64,000 nucleotides of DNA, from the NCBI RefSeq assembly GCF_035594125.1, contig NW_026973727.1:1-64000 (forward strand), written 5' to 3'. The stretch is from Scylla paramamosain. Lineage: Eukaryota > Arthropoda > Malacostraca > Decapoda > Portunidae. Positions within the stretch are counted from its first letter, which is position 1. Each line of letters begins with the position of its first letter. Below, in pieces: positions 40,471 through 50,300 of the stretch. A program made the translations under genes and the position numbers. The notes under the pieces were generated by a model. It searched no databases and was not told the DNA's origin. It saw only the letters and a program-made list of their open reading frames with translations.

Positions 40471-40600
40471 ATAGTAGTAGTAGTAGTTCTTGTTGTTGTT
40501 GTTATTGTTTTAGCGGCAGCAGCAGCAAAAGCAGTACGGTGGTGGTTGTAGTAGTAGTAGCAGCAGTAGTAGCAGTAGTAACAGTAACAGTAGTAGGAGT
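40140..40600. repeat. GTA/GTG trinucleotide array
   Basis: About 450 bases of GTA, GTG and related triplets, giving a spurious valine-rich ORF. Confidence 0.95.
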
Positions 40601-40935
40601 GATAGTGACATCTGACGCACGAGAAGGGAGTACTGACAGGGACACCTCTGTACCTCCTCTATTTTCTTCCCAGTAAGATGACGCGACCACTGAGACGGGA
40701 CCCGTGCCTGACCGGGGCACCGTACGCAGCGGTGGAATGACCTGCGTGAAGGCGCGTGTGGGTGGTGGGGAGTGGGCGGGGCTGCATGTGTTTGGGGGAG
40801 ACTACTAAGGCGGGGTGCTACGTGGATGAGCGGGTGGGTGGATAGACAGTGTGTGTGTGTGTGTTTGTGTAGGAGATCGGGCTGGAGTTTAATGGGTGGT
40901 TGGGTGGTTAGGTCGGTTGAGTGAGTCGATGGATG

Positions 40936-40982
<47 letters not shown>

Positions 40983-41399
40983 CTTGAAGCTGTACCTGTA
41001 TCACTAAAACTCTCGCGACTACCAGTGACATCGCATTTCTTTCGATTATAATAAAACTTAAACAATAATGATAATAATAATAATAATAGTAATAATAATA
41101 ATAAAACAGGAAAATTTTTCCTTCTTGCCTTATATCCTATTAATCAGTAATTAATATGTACAAACACAAGCCTTAGTTTGTACTCACAAGGACAAAACCA
41201 CTGCTGCCGTTGGGGTATTGTTGTGTTCGGCGAGGGTGTGAGGGAGGCGCGGGTGGTGTTTGCGAGGGGCGGTGTGGCGCGCGTCAGAGGCTCGCTCCCC
41301 TGGTGCCCGTCTCAACCCGAGAGCTCCAACTGTCCCGCCTGAAGCTGGAAGCTGCCGCCAGTGTGGACTGAGGTAAGGTAAGTGAATCAAGGTAAGTAT

Positions 41400-42290
41400 G
41401 TATTGTCGGTTGGACTGTTAGTAAATTGGTGTGGGTGTAGTGCTACATGCCTGCAGGCTGCTTGGGTAGTCACGGTGGTACTTGTCTATTTGGTTTAGTT
41501 TGTCTTTAAGGGCTTGGTAGGTTGGTATTTCTAGTTCTTCTATTCTGTTCCATATTGTCTTGGCTCTGTAGTGTAGGCGTATGTTAAGAGGTGTTGTTCT
41601 AGTGTGTGTGTGTATTTGTTCTGTTGTCATAGTGTACGGGTGTTTCTGGTTGGTGGCGAATCTCAGTGCTTTGTTTTGTACTTTTTGTAGTTTGCTTATC
41701 TGGTGTTTACTCATAGTGTGCGTTGGGATTGGTGGATAGTTAGTATAGGTAGGATTAGTGCTTTAACTAAGTGAATTTTGATTTTTTTCTGGCAATTTAT
41801 AGTTTATATAGTTTCTGTAGTGCAACATCTGCTATATTCTTTCGTTCCTGAATGTGTTTGTAATAACCAGTGGTGGTAATGGTTAGACCTAGACATTTGC
41901 CATTATTTTTAAATTCTATTTCTTCGTCGTTGATGATTAAGGGAAAGGTTTTTTTGGCTCCGAGGTGGAGAGGCGTGAATTTATTCATGTTTGTTTTAAT
42001 TTTCCATTTTCTTTCATAGTTATTAATTACTCTGATTGTTCTTTCAGTTTTTATGTTTAACATATTGTGGACTGAGGCTCGTATTATTTCTCTTATATAG
42101 TCACCTGTTGCTAAGGTTGCCACATCTCGCTTCATTCTCCACTCTGGGAAGAGTTTGCGAGTCACTCCCCTCTTGGAGGGTGTGCGAATAGTATGGTAAT
42201 TGAGGCGTTCACGCACCGGCAGGATGGTGATGAAAGGCCTCTCTTGCCCTGTGTCGAGCACCTGGTGGTGAGACGCATCACTCACCACCC
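41400..42290 (-). mobile_element. Jockey-like LINE fragment, 5'-truncated
   Basis: The minus strand reads ERKWKIKTNMNKF, FPLIINDEEIEFKNNGKCLG, KLQKVQNKALRFATN and AKTIWNRIEELE. This is the thumb and C-terminal part of a jockey-clade reverse transcriptase. It lies in two ORFs separated by stops near 41,715-41,800. The catalytic YADD motif is not present, so only the 3' part inserted or survived. Confidence 0.75.
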
Positions 42291-42981
42291 CCGACTAGCC
42301 ACGTGAGAGGTTCCACTCTCTTGCACGGTCCACATGAACGTTTGTGAGTGAAAGATTTTGTTGGCTTAATTTGTTATCATAATAGAATATTGCCACAATC
42401 GTTGCCACATTACATTACATTAATATATACATTATGAATTGTGCCATCTATACAGTGGTTAAGAAATTAAGGGGCTGCAATTAAAGTGCAAATTTATAGA
42501 ACACGACAAAAGATGTGCTGAATACAGGACCCTCAGGCTGACTACCTCACTGGAAGGAAGAGAAAGGTATACGCAAACACGAGGGATAGAGTGAATCTGT
42601 AATGATGGAGTGCACAGGGAGCCCTGCGTCCTGGCATAAGGGACGGGCACTATTAGAGATAGTAGGTGGATAAGCCAGCTGAAAGGTAAGTAGAGTCTAC
42701 TTGTGGGAAGCCCTTACAACACTCAATTGAAAAATAATAGAAAATTAAATTACAAAAATAAACAAATATAACAGATGAAATGCTATAAGCGCAGTAGATG
42801 GTAGGAAAATGTGTGTGTGTGTGTGTGTGTATCATCATCATCAGGTCGTTGCCGATTCCTTAAGATTAAGAATACGGCCTTCAGTGTTAATCTGGCGTCA
42901 CCAAAGCAAGTAATAGCATCGGGTCATACGGCAAACACCTAACTTCTTGAATCATTTACCTGGCAGTGTCGCAGCTCCACG

Positions 42982-43252
42982 ACCATTATTCTGAAAGACT
43001 TCTGTGCCGCACCTCCACTACATTCAAAGGACCTAGTTTAAGTTACATGGGTTGTTAAGTTTTTTTTTTTTTTTTTTAACGGCTATAATGACAGATTATC
43101 ATGATTTCTATTTTCCAAAGGTCTAGTTGAAGCTACATTGTTTTTTAAGGGTCTTTTTACGGTTCTAGTGACAGATTAATAAGACTTCTACATTTAAAAG
43201 GCTCTAATTGAAGATAAGTGTTTTTTCTACGGTTCGAGTGACAGATTACACT
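42982..43252 (+). mobile_element. MITE-like family, partial and internally repeated copy
   Basis: Starts ATTATTCTGAAAGACTTCTG, then CGCACCTCCACTAC as in copy 1. It then repeats a GGTTCTAGTGACAGATTAA segment three times at decreasing similarity. Confidence 0.5.
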
Positions 43253-43259
43253 TTCACAC

Positions 43260-44200
43260 ATTTCGACTTTTTACTGTCCATGACCCGGCACCGTGTATGC
43301 TACACACGTGTGCCAAGTCTAGAAAGCCTTGCTCACGCGGGGAAACCACCTTTCTCAGTGCACGTACCATAAGACACCAATTAAGACTTTATACCTTCCT
43401 CGTGAGACGCAGAGCCTGAGTCCCGGGACTGATGGTACAGAGAAAGGCAAAGGGAAGGCATCAGTACATCCCACAGGATCAGTCAATCCCACCGAGCCAT
43501 CGCGCTCTCCCACCCGCCTAATAAGCCTTCCTAGCCTTCACCCTCTGTCTTGCCTGCTTCCATGGTCTGCCTCCTGATGCTTCTTGAAGTACTTTTTTTT
43601 TCTTCTTCTTTCTCTCTTCCCTTAGTTATACTATGGCTACTTTTCGGAGAACATTTTCTTTCCCCTGCGAAAGTTTGCAGGGTTACGCTTCATTAGGACC
43701 ACCCGCAGCAGATTTATGAAAGGGTTGCCTCTCATTAGCATATTCACTGTAATCAGCATTCTTTAATTACATCACCTTGACAGTAAAGTAGTGAACATCA
43801 CATTTACAACACTGACTGGAGGAAGATGGTGAGAGGAGCATGGCAACTTTCAAAAACGCACCTTTCACCTTGCCAGATCACGCTGGTGCAAGCGCGCATG
43901 CACACACACATACATTTAACACCGAGCACACAGCATCCTACATCTTGCTGCTGGATTAGAAGGTAAGTAACAGAACAAGTCACCTGTAAGTACCATCAGT
44001 TTGTGGAGCCTACAAGGGTCAGTTGTGAGAGTAGACATGTATGTACACCAGACCACATGCAGGTGATGGGAGGTAGGACAGACAGGATGAAGGGGCAAAA
44101 GGTATGACAGTGGTAGTGATGGGCTGATAACCTTAAAGTCTTCCTGTCCAACCTGTATCATAGGCATTAGCTGTAGTTAAGAGGATGAATTTTATGGTTC
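43260..44200. other. Region without recognised genes downstream of CSN4
   Basis: Between the MITE-like copy and the CSN4 polyadenylation signal. No conserved coding motif was seen. Confidence 0.5.
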
Positions 44201-44206
44201 AATAAT

Positions 44207-44212
44207 TTTATT
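44207..44212 (-). terminator. CSN4 polyadenylation signal
   Basis: AATAAA on the minus strand (TTTATT on plus), about 170 bases past the CSN4 stop codon. It is the first canonical hexamer at a sensible distance, so the 3' UTR probably ends shortly after it. Confidence 0.55.
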
Positions 44213-44380
44213 GAGCTTCTTTATCTTGCACTTCAAATATTCTGTAATTTTCTTACATCTATCTTTAGTGTAATACTCAAAAATGTAAACCAGAACACAT
44301 GTTGCAAATTCACATGCCATAACTCTTGATCCTGCATACTTACTGGAACAAATTATAACACTAGTCTGGAATTTGTTCTA

Positions 44381-47307
44381 TCATTGCATCATTTGTTCAT
44401 CCATAACCTTAGCCACCCATTCTGGATGTGCAATATTGATTTTTTCAATGATGCCATTCACTTGGAAACAGAGAGACTGGATCTGCTTATCCCACTGAGG
44501 AAGGACATCACGTGCCTCAAAGTGGAGGATGCCATCAATCTGAGAAGGAGAGAACTTATCTATATCTGATCTATATCTGACACTGGTTTTTATGAACTCT
44601 CCAAAAGGAAATGGCTACAACAAATGTCACCTTTCATTCCTATCCTGGCATTTTTTCCTTGCATGCTTTAATCTTATTTTCCCCTCACTCATTTTTCCAC
44701 CAACGGCTGATGATCCTAAGAGTGTGAATGAGTGCATGAGTGTGTGGTGCTTTGTCTGGGTCACCCCATGTGAGATTACCTGCCTGGTATAAAGACAGAC
44801 GGAGAACTAAAAATAAGGATTCCTAAGGAAAAAGATTTCTGTCTTCAACATTAATTCAATCTTGTTGTGTTCTGTGTTCTTAAAGATAAAACAACTTTCC
44901 TTACCTGATCAATGTACCCATTCATGCGTCCCTCAGTAATCATCTGGCTGGCTATTTTCTCAGCTTTTGCTGGAGATATTTGAAGGAGAGCCCCAAGTTC
45001 AGAGAATGTTATGTTGTTATAAAGCTTGCTAGCTGCCAGCAGGTTGTGTTCTGTAACAGCTCTGTCCAGAATGGTAGACCCTAGAATTGTGGAAAAATTA
45101 CATGAGTATATTCCTGCATTGTCTCAGGCTTTCCAAACACACATGTCTACCAGTGATATCACTGCTATGTGACCTTGATTCCATCACTCTGTAGGCTACT
45201 AATATGCAAGTTTTTTTTCTGACACACTTCATGAAATGCCACAATCACATATATAATGATGAACTGTTATTAGCTGGACAAGCCTGACACAAGCAAGCAT
45301 GTATGTTCCCTTTCAAAATGATGATGAAAGAGATCATGATAAACTAATTTTCATCTTGGCAGCACAACTCCTACCAACCATCTGATGTGGTGGCCTGCTG
45401 ATGTGGCTGCAGCATGTTCTCAAATTCTGTGAGTTCATTGTGGCGGATGATCCTGTCAAGGTGCATCTTCTCCAGGATATGATAACAGGGCAGCTTTTGG
45501 CAACGCTCATCCTTGAACAGCGTCCCCAGCATCCTGGATCGCTGCAACAAGACACACTGCTCTATCTTTCTCTCAAACTGACCTGGGCTTTCAGATTTCA
45601 TTCTTCTTTCCTGAACCAGGATGAACAAATCCTTGAATGTTCAAACTACTGAACCATGCTAGTGGGCCATTAAATTTATTGAAAAGATCATCCTAAAAGC
45701 ATGAGAATATGTCACAAGTCTTATACATACCTGCTGAAGCTAAGACAGTACAGATGAGAGCCTTCTTCAAAGCTTCCATCCTCTCATCCTCATGAATGAT
45801 GGGTCGGTAAGACAACTCATTGTACCTCTGGGCTGCCTCTATGAACTTCCGTCGGTAATCCAAAACTCTTGCATAACAAACTTTGTAGTAGATGAGCAGC
45901 TGTTCATTCTTGGACTCTGCCTGGAATGATGCAATCACTGAGTATCAATGACCTTACATAATTCCAAGTTTAGGAAATGAACATTGAATAAAAATGACTT
46001 ATACTTAATAAAGAGAAAAGGGCTAAGGCATGATGGAATGCTGAAGTTGAAATGAAGGATGCATGAGAGTATGGTTGTAAAGATATGACTGGAGATATTT
46101 GCCCAGGCCACACCCATAATGGAAGTCTTTGTCAGAAGGAAATGCAAGGACTAACACAAGAGCAGTGATTTCAGTGCCATGTCATATCACCATGGAGCAG
46201 GAAACATTAGTGCTCTTCTACAACTCTAATGGTGATACAGTGTCCTGGTTGTCTAGCTCTCATGATTCCTTTGAAAATCTGTTGTGCTTGCCCAGCACAG
46301 CAGAAGCTGGAGTGCTGGCCTGACTCACCTGCAGGATGCTGGCTCTGTTAATATATGCCTCTCCCTGCACTGGGTCATCATCCTCCAGATAGAGGCGGGC
46401 AATCTTGAGGTAGGTTTCCAGCTTATAGTCAACACTGTACTGCCTGAAGAATACATAAACATGATTCAAATAACAACAACAACTCTTCTTGTCTTCTTGA
46501 GAAAATATACAAATAACTACAGCTAATACAAATTGTGGATTAAATGTTTGCCTACTGCATGCATACAGCTTCTAGATTATGATATGCAACCAAACTAGAA
46601 TGGAAATCTTTAAGATAAACATTCCTGAATATCACAGTATTTGCAGTTCATATCAGTTAAGCAGAAATTCTATTTGTGCTTACTTCTGTCCTGTTTCGAG
46701 AGGAATTCCAGTAAGAACAGCTGCTGCTTCTCTCCAGGAACTCTCCCTCTCATATATGTCAGCAAGGTGTTGCCTGATGCTGGCCACTTGTTCCTTAAAG
46801 CTGATGACTTGAGGCTGAACCTGAAGGTATTCAAATGAGTGAGGCTTCTTTCAGATGTGTGGAGAAAACACACATACAGAAATTCATTAATAGTGAATCA
46901 ATGTACATTACAAATACTTTGTTATTATGTTGTTTCTTTTCTTTCCAGCTTCTTCCTTAAATGCTACATCACATGTTTGAAATAATCCAAGCTGAATAAA
47001 AGAAAACTACTGCTACCAATGAGCAGCTGGTAGGTGAGAAATGTTCATGCATGACTTACTTTATCAAGAGTGAAGTGGGCTACTGTCTTTGCCACACCAT
47101 CAGCCATGGATGTGAGTTGCGTAGAGACGTCTGAGAGCAGCTGGCGAGATATTACCAGACTGACATTCTCCTTCACAACTGAACAGAAATAACATAACAC
47201 ATCAATGATGATAAATGGTGTTGATGAATGAGATATATGTAAAATGTTTACAATAAGGAAAAAATACTAAGACAGAATGAACGTCATAAAATGACATTTA
47301 GCTCCGT

Positions 47308-47376
<69 letters not shown>

Positions 47377-50300
47377 CTACACACGTAAGTTTTCTGCTGC
47401 TATGTATCTAACACCTGCCTACTGCATAACTAAATGTATGTGTTCTCAGCTGAAGACCAACACCTCAGGATCAAGACAATGTATAGCTTATTCTCTTTGA
47501 TAAAGGAGGCAGTATTAGGTTTAATCACTCAAAGTTAAAGTAACTTCATTGTTCATTAAATAAGGTTTATTTTCACCAATTAAATTCTGTACATAATTTC
47601 CTAAAGCTTTACTTGCTTCAATAAAAGCTTGGTGAGCCTGTAGTGTTGACTGTGCTGAGTTATTTAGCTGTTATTTTACCCTCATCCCTCAGAATTTGTC
47701 ACTTGTTACCCCCTTACTGGGCCAAGAGAGTGAAATACACCGTGTTTACAGGGTAGCTGACCAGGTGACTCTTCTCATTAAAGATCTTACCGTAATTTGA
47801 AATATAGATATACATATAGATGTTGTTGTGGCTACGTAGGCCAGGTAGGCCTGGCTGCTCTCGCTACTCTCAGCCTGCCGGTGCCCTCACTATTACGTCT
47901 CATTGATAGATTGAAGTTGAGGTAGAAGCATCAGTAGAATATTGAGCAAAATAAGAGAAGGATGGACCAGGAAGCTAAGATGGAGGCTACCACATCAGCT
48001 GATGTAAACAACAGAGCCCAAAGTAAGACTGATATTTACCCATGTACAAAATGCCAAAAACATTGCAATATGGGTATTAAGTGCAATAACTGCAGCATGT
48101 GGACTCACTACCTATGCACAGAGCTGCCAACCTATTATGTAGTGGTGCTGACTAAATCCAATAGGAGATACACATGTCTATTCTGTGTAAAACTTAACTA
48201 TTCAGATTATGACACTCAGGCAGAAGAAATAGAAGACAGCAAGAAAAATGAAAACACTCCTTTAGGCTCCCAAGATTTACCTAGTTCAGAAACAACACAA
48301 AGCACTGGAAAAGGGGAGAGTACAGAATCTAAGGATCAGAAAGGTGATGAAGCTAGGCCAAGCACCATAACTACTGAATCCACTACTATTACTCCTCCTC
48401 CTCCTGCCGACGCCACCCAGGTAGACAACCCCATAAGGCATCTCAAGACCTGCAGATACTATAGGAAGAATATTTGCAAATTTGGAGTTAGGGGAGAAGG
48501 CTGTAGCCACAACCATCCAAAAGCATGCACCAAGCTTTTAAGGCATGGCCTGGATAAGAAATTAGGATGCACGCTTGGCAGGAGGTGTCAGGACTACCAC
48601 CCAATCATCTGCCGAAATGCCATCTGGACCCAAACTTGCTTCGAAGAAATATGTCGGTACCCGCACCCAAAAGGAACAACACGAAAGAGAGAGGACGACA
48701 TCATAACTCATCCTCAGCAGAACAACACCCCAAAGGAGCAAGTAAAGGTGAACCCTACAATGGAAAAGCAGCAGGATAGACAGAATGCCACAGCAAACCA
48801 GTCCCAAACCATGGAGACAGAACAGAATCTTTTTTTAGACAAAGTCTTCCAGAAAATAACAGAAATGGAGAAACAACAACAGAAAACCATAGGCAACCTA
48901 ATGGACAGACTGGAAAGACTGGAGATGAGGGACAGGGGGTGCAACCGAATGTACCACTAATCTCTTTCTCTTATGCAAACATCAGAGGTCTCTGTCCAAA
49001 GTCAAACCAGGTCAAACTCCCAATGCTAAAGGAACTAGCCCATCAAGAAAATTCAGTGTTTCTAGCACTAACAGAGACCCACTTGACCAGAGATCACCTG
49101 GATGCAGAAATCGCCTTTGATGGCTACACCATCTTCAGAGCTGACAGAATAAACAGAAGCCACGGAGGAGTCATAAATTATATCAGGAATGACATGGCGG
49201 CAAGTGCCGAGAATATGGGCACATTTTCCAACGGAACAACAGAGCTACTGACAATCTACCTGAAAAAGCTAGATCAGCTGGTAATTACAGCATATAGACC
49301 TCCAAACACATCATCAGAACAGTTCGAAGAGGTAATTTTAAGGAAGAAAGAAATACTAGACTCCCTCCCAAGACAGACCACGGAAGTATTGATTCTTGAG
49401 GATTTTAACTTCCCATACATAAACTGGGAGGATATGAGGATTACCGGGGGCAGCCTTGAAGACAAACAACAAGCTATAGCCCTTACAAACCTGATGGTGA
49501 AGCACTTCCTTTCCCAAATAATAAAGGAACCTACCAGGGGGAATAACATTTTGGACCTAATCCTCACAAATAGCCACAACCTAATCCACTCATACGAAAT
49601 CTGCGAAACTATCCTGTCCGACCACAACTACATTCATGTAAAAACAACCAGCACGGACAAGCCTAAGGACTATTACTACGAAAGGAGAGCAGCAGCTGAA
49701 GACCACATAGGCAACCTGAACTTCTACAACCCCAATATCAACTGGGAACAAGTCAGAGCAGAAATGAGAGCCACAAATTGGGAGCATCGACTACATATGA
49801 CCAATATAGATGACCTCCTTAAGGAAATAGTAGCAAGGTGTCGCGAAATCTGCCTCAGACACATACCACAGAAAGCAAGAAAAAAAGACAAAAACATAAT
49901 TCCCTGAGACCGTAAAATCCTCATGAGAAGGAGACACTCACTCTGTAACAAGCTTAGGAGAACAAGCTTCACACCTGCCAAAGATAAAATCAAATCTCTA
50001 ATTGAAGAGGTAGAAACCAAGCTTAAACTATCTCATGAGGAACAACAACAGAGAGAAGAAAAAGAAGCAGTATCCCGTATTAAGGAGAACCCAAGGTACT
50101 TTTTCTCCTATGCAAGAAAGAAACTGAAGGCCAAATCGGTGGTTGGACCACTCTATGGAGTGGATGGAGAACCGACTGCGGACCCCAAACAAATGGCAAA
50201 TATACTGAGGAGCCAATATGAGAGTGTCTTCAGCAACCCAAATGAGGAAAAGAGGATAACCAACCCAGGACCTTTTTTCACTGACTCTTCCAACACCCCC

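Noticed and set aside
40123..40551. Valine-rich ORF of 142 codons
   Set aside because: Produced entirely by a GTA/GTG array.
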